Positions 49,744 to 58,947 of a stretch of DNA of 64,000 bases are shown one piece after another. Location: NCBI GenBank assembly GCA_015056145.1, contig SVGY01000013.1:1-64000 (forward strand). Reading direction: 5' to 3'. The stretch comes from Clostridiales bacterium (GTDB taxonomy: Bacteria; Bacillota; Clostridia; Christensenellales; Aristaeellaceae). Under the pieces are notes generated by a model, which was not told where the DNA came from, did not search any database, and saw nothing but the letters and a program-made list of their open reading frames with translations. How positions within the stretch are numbered: position 1 is the first letter of the stretch; each line of letters starts with the position of its first letter. A program made the position numbers and the translations under genes.

Positions 49744-51900
49744 ATGGAGAGAGGTATTTATTTTGATGGATGGATGAAACACAATCACTGTTACCATCCC
49801 AGCCTGCCCATCCGTTCCCTTACGATGCTGGAGGATCTGGAACGCTACCACGGCACGGTGCTTACCTGGGCCGGGCTTGGCGGCGGCAGCATTTCGCTCC
49901 CCTATCTGCACCACGAAGCCTTCGGCCCGGTGGATCCCCGGATGCAGATATATGGCTTCATGAACGACAGTGAATTCATCGCTGAGTGCAACAAGCGGGG
50001 CATCCGCCTGTTTGGTATCGTTTTTGAGGTACAGGGCTGGGAATATCCCGTTGTGATGAGCGAGGATGGCAAAATCATCCGTATGAACAAGCGTGCTGAG
50101 GAAGCGGAAAACCATGACTGGTACGGCCTTCGTGAATTCAGCCAGGACAAGTGGCCTCATGCCTTCCCCACCAGCCTCAAAGACTATTACCCCGACGGCA
50201 TCCGGGACGAGGCCGGCAATCCGGTGACCGACCTGTGGGAATACTGCGCCACCCGGGATATGCACGGCAATCCCATCCACGCACAGTGGGTAGAGGTGAA
50301 GGATCACCAGGAAGCCTGTTACCAGATGTGCCGTAACAACCCCGTCTGGCGGGAATACCTCAAAAAGATCATCATGCTGATGATCGACGCAGGCGTGCCG
50401 GGCGTACAGCTGGACGAATGCGAGCTGCCCATGACCGCCATCAGTTCCGGCGGCTGCTTCTGCGACAGCTGCATGAAGTTTTTCAACGAATATCTGAAAG
50501 AGCGCAAATCCGCCGGCCTCCTGGGCCCGGAATGGGACGGTATCGACCTGGACACCTTCCACTATGGCGAGTACCTGAAGGCCACCGGCAGCTCCTATCC
50601 GGAAGGAGCGCCCTTCTACCGGGATTACTGGGAATTCCAGGTGCGCCATGTGCGCAGGTATTTTGGCGAACTGGCAGATTTCATCCGTCAGTACGGCATG
50701 GAAAAATATGGCCGCAAAATCGAAGTGTCCGGCAATTTCTACAACATGCAGCCCGCCTATTACCCCATCGAAAACAAGGTGGATATTGTGGTAACGGAAA
50801 TGGATCACACCCTGTTCCGTCAGCCCTATTACTACCGTTTCTGCGCCGGTTTTGCCCCGGGCAAGCCTGTGATTATTGCCGAAAATCCTTATGGCGGCAT
50901 CATCCCCAGGCTGCTTACCATGCTGGATGAAGGCAAAGGTTACGATCTTTACCGCATCTTCCTGCTGGAAGCCTCCGTATACGGCTGCAACATGTCCATC
51001 CCCTACGGCGGCTGGATGGGAAACACTATCAAAGATTCCTTCTGGGTTCCCAGAAAGCTGACCGCCGACGTGCAGGACTTCCTCTATGAAAACGAGCAAC
51101 TCTATCCCCGCACCCGTTCCAAAGGCGCCGCAGTGCTGTACTCCTACGGCAGCTACTACTGGCGGGATTCCAACAAAGGCAGCGGTGCCAACGGCATGCA
51201 GGATTCCTATGACAACCTGATGGACGCAACCTCGGTGGCCTGGGTGGATCCGGACCTGAAACCCGTCCCCTTCTGGGATGTGATCCGCTCCATGAGCGAC
51301 TGCAACGCACAGTATGACACCCTGATGCTGCCCGACGGCGATTTCCGCCCCGACGACTTCACTGCCGAGCGCCTTGCGGGATATCCCCTGGTGATCGTTC
51401 CCGATGATTATGTGCTGACGGAAAATCAGCAGAAGATCCTGCTGGATTACGCAAAGGACGGCGGTAAGGTGCTGGCGCTGGGCCGCCTTGCGGACGGCAC
51501 GGGCCTGCTGAAGGACCTGCTGGCTACAGGCAACACGGTGCATGTGCCCATCGAGGATGCCGGCACCGGTTACATGGATGACTTCCTCAAGGCATTCCAC
51601 GCCATGTATGATCCCATTGCGCCCGTCCTGTGCAATGATGGACGGATAGGCGTACAGCGTTTCGATGATGAAAACGGCGCCTGTGTGCATATCCTCAACT
51701 ATCAGTACGATGCGGCTGCGGACTGCATCCAGCCCGTGGAGGAGCTGGAAATCCTCGTCAGAGATACCGCCGGCAAAAAACTCACCGTGGCAGTTCCCGG
51801 CTGGCAGACCGCACCCGAATATACTGAAGAACCGGTCGGTAACGATGTACGCATCACCCTGAAACAGGCCGGGCTGTATACAGTGCTTGTGTTTTCTTGA
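49744..51900 (+). CDS. Putative TIM-barrel glycosidase with GATase-like domain
   Basis: The 718-residue cytoplasmic protein opens MERGIYFDGWMKHNHCYHPS. Residues ~15-400 look like a TIM barrel: FGIVFEVQGWEYPV, GVPGVQLDECELPM (Glu/Asp at a strand end, candidate catalytic residues) and VVTEMDHTLFRQ. A second part (~440-640) resembles the trimerisation/GATase-like domain of GH42 beta-galactosidases (AAVLYSYGSYYWRD, PLVIVPDDYVLTENQQKILL), and a beta domain ends the protein. I do not recognise the exact CAZy family. GGAGG precedes ATG 49744. Context with D-lyxose isomerase and a sugar importer suggests release of a pentose or hexose. Confidence 0.8.
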   Translation: MERGIYFDGWMKHNHCYHPSLPIRSLTMLEDLERYHGTVLTWAGLGGGSISLPYLHHEAFGPVDPRMQIYGFMNDSEFIAECNKRGIRLFGIVFEVQGWEYPVVMSEDGKIIRMNKRAEEAENHDWYGLREFSQDKWPHAFPTSLKDYYPDGIRDEAGNPVTDLWEYCATRDMHGNPIHAQWVEVKDHQEACYQMCRNNPVWREYLKKIIMLMIDAGVPGVQLDECELPMTAISSGGCFCDSCMKFFNEYLKERKSAGLLGPEWDGIDLDTFHYGEYLKATGSSYPEGAPFYRDYWEFQVRHVRRYFGELADFIRQYGMEKYGRKIEVSGNFYNMQPAYYPIENKVDIVVTEMDHTLFRQPYYYRFCAGFAPGKPVIIAENPYGGIIPRLLTMLDEGKGYDLYRIFLLEASVYGCNMSIPYGGWMGNTIKDSFWVPRKLTADVQDFLYENEQLYPRTRSKGAAVLYSYGSYYWRDSNKGSGANGMQDSYDNLMDATSVAWVDPDLKPVPFWDVIRSMSDCNAQYDTLMLPDGDFRPDDFTAERLAGYPLVIVPDDYVLTENQQKILLDYAKDGGKVLALGRLADGTGLLKDLLATGNTVHVPIEDAGTGYMDDFLKAFHAMYDPIAPVLCNDGRIGVQRFDDENGACVHILNYQYDAAADCIQPVEELEILVRDTAGKKLTVAVPGWQTAPEYTEEPVGNDVRITLKQAGLYTVLVFS

Positions 51901-51948
51901 TTTGCGTTGTGATACGCAAGAAGGTTTTATAACAAATTTAAAAAATGC

Positions 51949-51977
51949 TTGCAATTTTCTTCCGGGTGTGCTAATAT
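51949..51977 (+). promoter_or_regulatory. Promoter of the ABC importer genes
   Basis: TTGCAA (51949-51954), 17-bp spacer, TAATAT (51972-51977). A TTGCGT/ACGCAA hairpin (51902-51919) before it may end the upstream transcript. Confidence 0.75.
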
Positions 51978-52034
51978 ACATATAAAGCTGGTTTTAATCC
52001 GGCAAAATAGAATACTTTCAAGGAGGAACCAAGA

Positions 52035-53282
52035 ATGAAGAAAATCGTTGCTTTGGTTTTGGCTCTGGCTATGATGCTGAGCCTGACTTCCGTTTTCGCA
52101 GAAGACGAAGTCGTTACCCTGAAGGTTAGCTCCATCTGGTCCGCAGAGACCGAAGCTAACCGCGCTCCCTTCCTGAAGACCCTGGAAGAGTTTGAAGCTG
52201 CCTACCCCAACATCAAGCTGGAAGTTGAATGGTACGAAGCCAACGCTTGGAAAGAGACCGGCGAAACCCTGGCTCTGAGCGACAGCCTTCCCGATGTGTT
52301 CTACTGGAACGCCGGCGGCGTGCTGTGGAACCTGGTTGGTTCTGGCGACATCCTGCCCCTGAACGATTACCTGACCGAGGACATCATGGCCCGTATGGAG
52401 CCTGGTCTGCTGGTTGACATGACCTTCGATGGCCAGATCTATCAGCTGCCCTACACCAAGGCTGCCTCCATGCTGTACTGCAACACCGAGCTGTTCACCC
52501 AGTATGGCGTGAAGATCCCCGAGACCTGGGACGAGCTGCTCACCGCTGTAAAGACCTTCCGTGAAGCTGGCGTGACCCCCATGGCTCTGGGCGGTGCCGA
52601 TCAGTGGCCCACCAACATGTACACCGACATCATCGCTCTGCGCTTTGCCGGTGACGAAGCCTGCCGTGCTGCTTACTACAAGGACGAAGGCGCTACCTTC
52701 ATGACCCAGGATTGGGTTGATGGCATGGCCGCTTTCAAGCAGCTGATCGACCTGGGCGCTTTCCCCGAGGACGCTGCTTCCCTGACCCGTGACGAGTCTG
52801 AAGTTCCCTTCTTCAACGGCGAAATCCCCATGTACTATCATGGCCAGTGGTTTGCCGGCTCCCTGTCTCCCGAAATGCAGCAGAAGGTTGTTGCCATCAA
52901 GTTCCCCGCTGTGGGCCGTGGCTACGACAACCAGTACATGGGCGGCGCTGCTGAGGGCTTCTGCGTATCTTCCTACACCGAGCATCCCGACGAAGCTTTC
53001 ATCGCTGCTCAGTTCTTCGCAGAGCACCAGTCCAAGAACGGCTACATCTCCGGCGCTGGCCTGCCCGCCTGGAAGTATGACTTCTCTGAGTACACCGAGC
53101 TGAACCCCGTTATGTCCCAGATCGTGGAAGCTACCTCCACTGCTGATTCCATGCTGCTGTGGGGCAACACCGCTCTGACTGGCGAAGACGCCACTCTGAT
53201 CGGCACTACCGTCTACAGCGTACTGATGGGCGAACTGACTCCCGAAGAGTGGTGCGCAGAGATGGAGACCATCTTCGAATAA
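52035..53282 (+). CDS. Sugar ABC transporter substrate-binding protein
   Basis: The 415-residue protein has a signal peptide MKKIVALVLALAMMLSLTSV with cleavage after VFA and no lipobox Cys, so it appears secreted rather than a lipoprotein, unusual for a Gram-positive binding protein. The mature part is a family-1 type sugar binder: LPDVFYWNAGG, DGQIYQLPYTKAASMLYCN, YGVKIPETWDELLTA, MYYHGQWFAGSL. Codon use is strongly biased, consistent with high expression. Own promoter; a hairpin between it and the permease gene can protect its mRNA. The ligand is unknown. Confidence 0.95.
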   Translation: MKKIVALVLALAMMLSLTSVFAEDEVVTLKVSSIWSAETEANRAPFLKTLEEFEAAYPNIKLEVEWYEANAWKETGETLALSDSLPDVFYWNAGGVLWNLVGSGDILPLNDYLTEDIMARMEPGLLVDMTFDGQIYQLPYTKAASMLYCNTELFTQYGVKIPETWDELLTAVKTFREAGVTPMALGGADQWPTNMYTDIIALRFAGDEACRAAYYKDEGATFMTQDWVDGMAAFKQLIDLGAFPEDAASLTRDESEVPFFNGEIPMYYHGQWFAGSLSPEMQQKVVAIKFPAVGRGYDNQYMGGAAEGFCVSSYTEHPDEAFIAAQFFAEHQSKNGYISGAGLPAWKYDFSEYTELNPVMSQIVEATSTADSMLLWGNTALTGEDATLIGTTVYSVLMGELTPEEWCAEMETIFE

Positions 53283-53302
53283 TTGATTGACCCATTCCAC
53301 CG

Positions 53303-53328
53303 GGGGTGGCGGTTATGCCGCCATCCCC
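53303..53328 (+). promoter_or_regulatory. Intercistronic hairpin after the binding-protein gene
   Basis: GGGGTGGCGG (53303-53312) pairs with CCGCCATCCCC (53318-53328) and is followed by TTTTCT. It is likely a partial terminator or mRNA stabiliser that gives excess binding protein over permeases. Confidence 0.7.
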
Positions 53329-53364
53329 TTTTCTGACTCATGATGCGTACAAGGAGGTCCGCTT

Positions 53365-54285
53365 ATGAAACGAGTTTTGTCGAATAAGTGGAGCATTGCG
53401 GTCTTCGTCCTTCCGACCGTCCTGTTTTTCACCTATATTGTTATTATCCCTATTTTCAAAACCTTCTACTTCAGTTTTCTCAACGAGATTCCTGCTGCCG
53501 TAAAGAAAGGCGAAGAATCTGCCTATATTGGTCTTGGTAACTTTATCAAAATGTTTACTCCGGGCAAACGCAACGCTTTTTTCCCTGGCGCAGTGGTCAA
53601 CTCGCTGGTCTATGCAGCGCTGTCTATTTTCGTGCAGCTCCCCTTCTCCCTGCTGATTGCCCTGATCCTGGCTCACGGCGTTAAGGGTGAAAGCTTGTAC
53701 CGCAACACTTTCTTTATCCCTGTGGTTATCTCTTCTGTAGTTATCAGCCTTCTGTGGCACCGTATCTACAAAGACCTTATTCCTGCAATCTACGATTCCC
53801 TGGATCTGGCGTTGCCGAAAGGCGGCTTCCTGGCCAACAAAAGCACAAAGCATATGGCCGTCTATATTCCCAACCTGTGGCAGTTTGTCGGTTACCATAT
53901 GCTGCTGATGTACGGTGCGCTGAAGTCCATTCCCTCGGATGTGATCGAAGCTGCCACCGTAGACGGCGCAAGCGCACCCCGCATGGCCCTGAGCATCCAG
54001 ATCCCCATGATCAAGCCCATGCTGAAAGTATGCTTGTCCTTCTCGCTGATTGGTTCTTTCAAGCTCTTCGATACGCCCTGGATCCTGTTGGAACGTTCCA
54101 ATATGGACCTTCCCGCACTGTCGATGTATGTGGAGATGTTCTCCAACCACAAATACAGTTACGCCAGTGCTCAGGCCATGTTCATTGTATTTGAGTGCCT
54201 GGCTTTCACCATGCTGCTCAACTACATATTCAAGGATCGTGACGATCGCAGCCTGAAACGTGGAAAGAGAGGTGCTGCAGCATGA
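53365..54285 (+). CDS. Sugar ABC transporter permease (MalF/UgpA-type)
   Basis: The 306-residue membrane protein has about six helices and the inner-membrane-component EAA loop at SDVIEAATVDGASAPRMALS (EAA---G). It starts MKRVLSNKWSIAVFVLPTVL behind AAGGAGG. It partners the downstream permease, whose start overlaps its stop. Confidence 0.95.
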   Translation: MKRVLSNKWSIAVFVLPTVLFFTYIVIIPIFKTFYFSFLNEIPAAVKKGEESAYIGLGNFIKMFTPGKRNAFFPGAVVNSLVYAALSIFVQLPFSLLIALILAHGVKGESLYRNTFFIPVVISSVVISLLWHRIYKDLIPAIYDSLDLALPKGGFLANKSTKHMAVYIPNLWQFVGYHMLLMYGALKSIPSDVIEAATVDGASAPRMALSIQIPMIKPMLKVCLSFSLIGSFKLFDTPWILLERSNMDLPALSMYVEMFSNHKYSYASAQAMFIVFECLAFTMLLNYIFKDRDDRSLKRGKRGAAA

Positions 54286-55109
54286 AGAAAAAAGTCACTG
54301 TAGGCTCTGTTCTTTCTCAGATCTTCCTGGTTTTCTGGCTTCTGCTGTGCCTGTTCCCGCTGTATTGGTTGCTTTGCTTCTCTCTGAAAGACACCAATGA
54401 AATCCTTGGCGGAAACCTGATCGGTCTCCCTACCCAGTGGCTGTTCTCCAACTATGCCAGCGCCTGGGGCACCGGCGATACCATCAGCCTGTTCCTGTTC
54501 AACAGTGTGATTGATACCGCAACCACCCTGTTCCTTACCAGCCTGTTTGGTTTCATGTGCGCCTACGGCCTGCTGCGCATGCGCTGGAAGGGACAGAAGG
54601 CTGTGATGACCTATATCATGCTGGGCATGATGATCCCCATGCATGCAGCGCTGTATCCCCTGACACAGACCCTGCTGCCCCTGACAAAAACGCATTGGGC
54701 TCTGATCATCCCCTATACCGCCTTCAACATCCCGATTACCATCCTGATCCTCAGCGGTTTCATCACCAATATTCCCTATGAAATGGAAGAAGCCGCCTGT
54801 ATAGATGGCAGCGGTATTTTCCGTACCGCATTCACTATCATCCTTCCCATGATGATCCCCGCCATCGCCACTGCAGCCATTTTCGTATTCCTGCAGGTAT
54901 GGAACGAACTGCTGCTGGCCACCGTTCTGTCCAGCGGCAAGGTACGCACGCTGACTGTTGGTATCCAGCAGATGAGCGGCCAGTACCAGACGGACTACGG
55001 CTCCATGGGCGCAGCTCTGGTTATCGCCACGCTGCCCACGCTGGTGCTGTACATGTGCATGAGCAGTCAGGTGCAGAAGAGCTTGATTGCCGGCGCCGTG
55101 AAGGGCTGA
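54282..55109 (+). CDS. Sugar ABC transporter permease (MalG/UgpE-type)
   Basis: The 275-residue membrane protein has six helices and the EAA loop MEEAACIDGSGIFRTAFTII. Its ATG overlaps the preceding stop by four bases (ATGA). No ATPase gene lies in the operon, as is common for importers of this group that share an MsmK-type ATPase encoded elsewhere. Confidence 0.95.
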   Translation: MKKKVTVGSVLSQIFLVFWLLLCLFPLYWLLCFSLKDTNEILGGNLIGLPTQWLFSNYASAWGTGDTISLFLFNSVIDTATTLFLTSLFGFMCAYGLLRMRWKGQKAVMTYIMLGMMIPMHAALYPLTQTLLPLTKTHWALIIPYTAFNIPITILILSGFITNIPYEMEEAACIDGSGIFRTAFTIILPMMIPAIATAAIFVFLQVWNELLLATVLSSGKVRTLTVGIQQMSGQYQTDYGSMGAALVIATLPTLVLYMCMSSQVQKSLIAGAVKG

Positions 55110-55123
55110 TCTTCAACACTTCT

Positions 55124-55155
55124 ACCGGAGCTCCCTGTGGAGTTCCGGTTTTTTT
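55124..55155 (+). terminator. Terminator of the ABC importer operon
   Basis: ACCGGAGCTCC (55124-55134) pairs with GGAGTTCCGGT (55139-55149), followed by TTTTTT. Confidence 0.92.
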
Positions 55156-55187
55156 AGTACAATTTTGGAATATGAAAAGAAGCTTGC

Positions 55188-55204
55188 TTGAATTGCAAAT
55201 TCAA
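55188..55204. promoter_or_regulatory. Palindrome TTGAATT-GCA-AATTCAA
   Basis: Seven-base perfect arms with a 3-base centre, between two terminators. No gene is visible around it; it could be an operator for a short transcript or for the ABC exporter downstream. Confidence 0.5.
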
Positions 55205-55227
55205 AGATGACAATACATAAAAAACGA

Positions 55228-55260
55228 ACTGTTGCAAAACATTGGCAACAGTCTTTTTTG
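55228..55260 (+). terminator. Orphan terminator-like hairpin
   Basis: ACTGTTGC (55228-55235) pairs with GCAACAGT (55245-55252), followed by CTTTTTTG. It lies 73 bases after the importer terminator with no coding frame between; it may end a short RNA or be a backup terminator. Confidence 0.7.
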
Positions 55261-55371
55261 TTGAAAACGGCATCCCTCGTTTTTTTAATATTCGGTTAAC
55301 ACAACCCATGCACTGATGTAATCTTCCTGGACGATAATCCAATCATCACCTCAAGGAAAGGAAATGCAGGC

Positions 55372-56283
55372 ATGAACGATACCATTCTCCGGGTAGAAAA
55401 CTTGACCAAAACGTACGGCGATAAAACCGCTTTAAAGAATGTGAATTTCACTGTAAAAAGAGGCCGGATCTACGGCTTCATCGGCGAAAACGGCGCAGGC
55501 AAAACCACCGCCATCAGAGCCATTACAGGCCTCACCCATGCCACCAGCGGCAAGGTGGAGCTATTTGGCCAGCAAAGTCAGAAAGGGCTGGAGGCTGCCC
55601 GCAAAAAAACTGGCTGCCTGGTGGAGCGGCCCATTTTGTCGCTGAACAAAACCGCCTTTGAAAACTTGCAAATGCAGCAGCTTCTTTTCGGGCAGAACGA
55701 TTCAGAACAAATACGGCAGCTTCTTTACCGGGTGGGCCTCGGCGATGTTATTAACAAAAAGGCAAGAGACTTTTCCCTGGGCATGAAGCAGCGCCTCGGT
55801 ATTGCGCTGGCGCTGATCAACCGCCCGGAACTTTTGATCCTCGACGAGCCGGTAAACGGCCTGGACCCCATGGGCATGGTGGATATCCGCAATCTGCTTC
55901 GATCCCTGTGTGAAGACGACGGCATTACCATCCTGATCTCCAGCCACATCCTCACAGAGCTTTATCAGCTGGTCACCGATTACATCATCATCTCCCACGG
56001 ACAGATCGTTGAATGCATTTCTAAAAAGGAGTTGCAGGATAAATGTTCCGCTTACGTTCTCCTGGAAACTCCCCAGGCAGACGAAGCCGCAAGGCTGCTG
56101 GAAGAAAAAGGCGTCACAGAAACGGAACGAGTCAACGGCCAAATAAAGGTGTTTGATGATATTCCGAAAGAGGATATCGCCAAATGGATGTATGAGGGCA
56201 AAATCCTTCTGACGCTGCTGTTGAAGCACGAGGAATCCCTTGAAAACTACTATATGCACCTGTTGGGGAGGGGAGAAAAATGA
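55372..56283 (+). CDS. ABC exporter ATP-binding protein (BcrA/lantibiotic-immunity type)
   Basis: The 303-residue ATPase has Walker A GFIGENGAGKTT, the ABC signature in FSLGMKQRLGI (LGMKQ variant common in antibiotic-resistance exporters), Walker B LLILDEPVNGLD and the switch His in ISSHI. It resembles BcrA and lantibiotic immunity ATPases. Its last codon overlaps the start of the permease by 4 bases. A two-component system follows, as usual for cell-envelope antibiotic resistance loci, but no peptide substrate is known. Confidence 0.94.
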   Translation: MNDTILRVENLTKTYGDKTALKNVNFTVKRGRIYGFIGENGAGKTTAIRAITGLTHATSGKVELFGQQSQKGLEAARKKTGCLVERPILSLNKTAFENLQMQQLLFGQNDSEQIRQLLYRVGLGDVINKKARDFSLGMKQRLGIALALINRPELLILDEPVNGLDPMGMVDIRNLLRSLCEDDGITILISSHILTELYQLVTDYIIISHGQIVECISKKELQDKCSAYVLLETPQADEAARLLEEKGVTETERVNGQIKVFDDIPKEDIAKWMYEGKILLTLLLKHEESLENYYMHLLGRGEK

Positions 56284-57014
56284 AAAATCTTTTGAAATGG
56301 GAACTGAAGCAAACCTTTTCCACCAAGCTTTTCTGGCTGACCGGAATGATACTTATGGCCGCCACATTATTGCTGATGCTTATCCCTCTTGCAGAAAGCG
56401 GCCGTACCGGCTTCGAGATTTTCCTTCATGGTTGCAACGATTTCAATTCCCTGCTGCTGCTTTTTATTGGCATCTTTGCAGGAAGTCATATAGCCGGCGC
56501 CTTTGAGCAGCGCAGGATTCAGGCTGCGGTGATGGCTGGCAACAGCCGTCTTAAGGTACTTTCCGCAAAGCTGATCTCCTTTTCCCTGTCCATTGCCCTG
56601 TTTTCTATTGCAACCCTGAGTGCAAGCGCCATACTGGCATTCTCCACAAAGGGTCTGAGCGGAATGGAAGGCAGTTTTTTCCGGGAAATAATTATTCGCA
56701 TTGCAGCCTATACGCTTGTAGAAGTCTCCTTCGTCAGTGTTTGCTTCCTGCTTTCGACGCAGTTCAAAAGCCTGGGCAGTGCAATTACAGCAAATTTTGT
56801 GGGGCTGCTTCTCCTCAATACTCTGGCTCAGATGCTTATGGATAAAGAATGGGCCAGCATTTTCATGACACTTACGCCCGTGGGCCAGACCTTCCTTGTG
56901 CTTATTGATGCCAGCACAAAAAACATTTTGTTCTCTCTGCTGGCATCCGCTATGGGCCTCGTGTTTGTCCTGACATTCTCCTATATGCGCTTCAGAAAAG
57001 AAGAGCTGAAGTGA
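56280..57014 (+). CDS. ABC exporter permease (BcrB-like)
   Basis: The 244-residue membrane protein has six predicted helices (for example LFWLTGMILMAATLLLMLIP and NFVGLLLLNTLAQM) and no soluble domain, typical of BcrB/ABC-2 permeases paired with BcrA ATPases. Start overlaps the ATPase stop. Confidence 0.93.
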   Translation: MKNLLKWELKQTFSTKLFWLTGMILMAATLLLMLIPLAESGRTGFEIFLHGCNDFNSLLLLFIGIFAGSHIAGAFEQRRIQAAVMAGNSRLKVLSAKLISFSLSIALFSIATLSASAILAFSTKGLSGMEGSFFREIIIRIAAYTLVEVSFVSVCFLLSTQFKSLGSAITANFVGLLLLNTLAQMLMDKEWASIFMTLTPVGQTFLVLIDASTKNILFSLLASAMGLVFVLTFSYMRFRKEELK

Positions 57015-57054
57015 CCTTCTGCACGAAGAATCGCTTTTCTTCTCCCGCCGGATG

Positions 57055-57078
57055 ATGTATACTTATTTCAATGTATAC
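57055..57078. promoter_or_regulatory. Direct repeat ATGTATAC, candidate response-regulator site
   Basis: ATGTATAC occurs at 57055-57062 and 57071-57078 (16-base period), each with the palindromic GTATAC core, just upstream of the response regulator gene. Confidence 0.5.
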
Positions 57079-57096
57079 ATAAGCCGGGGTGATTGA

Positions 57097-57768
57097 ATGC
57101 CAAATGTACTGATTGCCGATGACGAAAAAGAGATCGTCCGTCTTTTGAAAATATACCTCGAATCCGAACATTTCACCATTTTCGAGGCATACAACGGTGC
57201 TGATGCCTATGATATCCTTCAGAAAGAAAACATAGATCTTGCCATTGTGGATATTATGATGCCTCTGATAGACGGCTACGAGCTGATCCGGAAGATACGC
57301 AAGGGAAAGTACATCCCCATACTGGTCATCTCCGCAAAAACGCAGCTTTCAGACCGTATCCTGGGCATTGATCTGGGGGCGGATGATTACATCGTAAAGC
57401 CCTTTGAACCCCTTGAAGTAGCTGCAAAGGTAAAGGCCCACATGCGCCGTGTGACCGCACAGCGCCCGGCCTGTGACAACAGGCTGACCGCAGGCGGGCT
57501 TACGCTGGACCGCAACGCCTGCACCCTGATCAAGGACGGCAACCAGATTGACCTGACCAAAGCGGAGTTCAAGGTATTGGAGCTGCTCATGGAGCAGCCC
57601 GGCAGAGTCTTCACCAAGGAACAGATTTACGAGCACGCATGGTTTAACGAAGGCGCCGTGGATGACAACACCATCCGTGTGGTCATCAGCCGTCTGCGGG
57701 ACAAAGCCGGCGCAGGATGCATCAAAACCATCCGGGGCCTCGGTTACAGATTGGAGAATCATGGATAA
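57097..57768 (+). CDS. OmpR-family response regulator
   Basis: The 223-residue regulator has the receiver pocket IADDEKE, phospho-Asp in AIVDIMMPLIDG, Ser/Thr in LVISAKT, Lys in IVKPFEPLE, and a winged helix ending CIKTIRGLGYRLE. It resembles VanR/regulators next to BcrAB-type exporters. Kinase gene start overlaps its stop by 8 bases. Confidence 0.95.
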   Translation: MPNVLIADDEKEIVRLLKIYLESEHFTIFEAYNGADAYDILQKENIDLAIVDIMMPLIDGYELIRKIRKGKYIPILVISAKTQLSDRILGIDLGADDYIVKPFEPLEVAAKVKAHMRRVTAQRPACDNRLTAGGLTLDRNACTLIKDGNQIDLTKAEFKVLELLMEQPGRVFTKEQIYEHAWFNEGAVDDNTIRVVISRLRDKAGAGCIKTIRGLGYRLENHG

Positions 57769-58705
57769 GTTAAAGAAAAAGATCATCAGGTATTTTCTGA
57801 TATGCGCCCTGGCCATTCCCGTTTTGGACGCCCTGTCAAACGAATTTTTTGATTCCGTCATGGAGCGCACGCTTTCCTCCGGAGCGGCAGACGCCCCCCA
57901 TATACCCTCTGTTGTTTTGATATTTGTCGCTACCATCCTGGTTTCACTACTCATCCTGGCCGCAAGCGCCACGGTTTTCTATTGCCTTGTGCGAAAAGCG
58001 GTAGAAGCGGAAAGCAAACGGCAAGCTGCAGAGCAGAATATGCTGTACTCCTGCATCGCCCACGACCTGAAAACGCCCATGACCTCCATCCAGGGCTTTG
58101 CCGCCGCCCTTCGTGACGGCAGAATAAAGGATGAGGAATTGGGCGAGGTATGCGATATCATCTGCCTGAAAACCCGGTACATGAATGAGCTGGTGGACAC
58201 ACTCTCCGCCTATTCAAAGCTCGGCACGGAAAACTATACCCTGAACCTGCAAGAAACAGACCTTTGCGTGCTTGTGCGGGATACGGCAGCGATGTACTAT
58301 TCGGATTTTGAAAGCAAGGGGATTGAGATGATCGCAGACATTCCCGATGAACCGCTGCTCTGCCGCCTTGATAAAAAGGAATTCACCCGGGCCGTCGGCA
58401 ATGTGATCATCAACGCATTCCGACACAATCCCAGCGGCTGCCGGGTACTGATCAAAGTACATTCCGTCAACGGTCAGCCGTCTATCACCATTGCGGACAC
58501 GGGCGACAGAATTTCTCAGGAGCTTGTCCCCACCCTCTTTGAGCCTTTTGTCAGCGGCAATGCCTCCCGCACCAGCGGCACAGGAAGCGGTCTTGGCCTT
58601 GCGGTATCCAAAAGAATTGCTGAAAAACATGGCATGACCCTGTCCTATTCTACCGAGATTCCCGGTTACTCAAAGGGGTTTGTTTTTTTGACAGCCGCAA
58701 GGTAA
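57761..58705 (+). CDS. Sensor histidine kinase
   Basis: The 314-residue kinase has two N-terminal helices (residues ~10-25 and ~48-70) with a short extracellular loop, H box CIAHDLKTPMTSIQGF, N box NVIINAFRHNPSG and G boxes IADTGDRI and GTGSGLGLAVSKRI. The start at 57761 (GGAGAATC ahead) fixes the overlap with the response regulator. Together with the ABC exporter it likely forms a Bce-like detoxification module. Confidence 0.94.
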   Translation: MDKLKKKIIRYFLICALAIPVLDALSNEFFDSVMERTLSSGAADAPHIPSVVLIFVATILVSLLILAASATVFYCLVRKAVEAESKRQAAEQNMLYSCIAHDLKTPMTSIQGFAAALRDGRIKDEELGEVCDIICLKTRYMNELVDTLSAYSKLGTENYTLNLQETDLCVLVRDTAAMYYSDFESKGIEMIADIPDEPLLCRLDKKEFTRAVGNVIINAFRHNPSGCRVLIKVHSVNGQPSITIADTGDRISQELVPTLFEPFVSGNASRTSGTGSGLGLAVSKRIAEKHGMTLSYSTEIPGYSKGFVFLTAAR

Positions 58706-58748
58706 TCCCTGCTTCAGGCATTACCGCACCGAATATTTTTTCGGCCAG

Positions 58749-58778
58749 ACGAGTCCGTGCTGTACGGGCTCGTTTTTT
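58749..58778 (+). terminator. Terminator after the kinase gene
   Basis: ACGAGTCCGT (58749-58758) and ACGGGCTCGT (58764-58773) form the stem, with TTTTTG after it. Confidence 0.9.
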
Positions 58779-58826
58779 GCTTGTGCCCCTTTCACACATT
58801 CTTCATCCAAAACGGACAAATAGGCA

Positions 58827-58855
58827 TTGAATCCTCCGCCGTTTTCCGTTATAAT
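58827..58855 (+). promoter_or_regulatory. Promoter of the ThuA/SDR operon
   Basis: TTGAAT (58827-58832), 17-bp spacer, TATAAT (58850-58855). Confidence 0.85.
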
Positions 58856-58947
58856 CAATACAACTTTTACGCACAAAACCACACCCGGCATCCGGTACAA
58901 CCCACAAAAGGCGTATGTACCGGCCACACACAGAAAGGAACAGGAAC

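Noticed and set aside
49615-51981. A 788-codon minus-strand frame opposite the putative glycosidase
   Set aside because: Shadow frame that also crosses the divergent promoter region.
53303-53328. Hairpin as end of the ABC importer operon
   Set aside because: The two permease genes follow immediately with good ribosome binding sites, and a stronger terminator lies after them.
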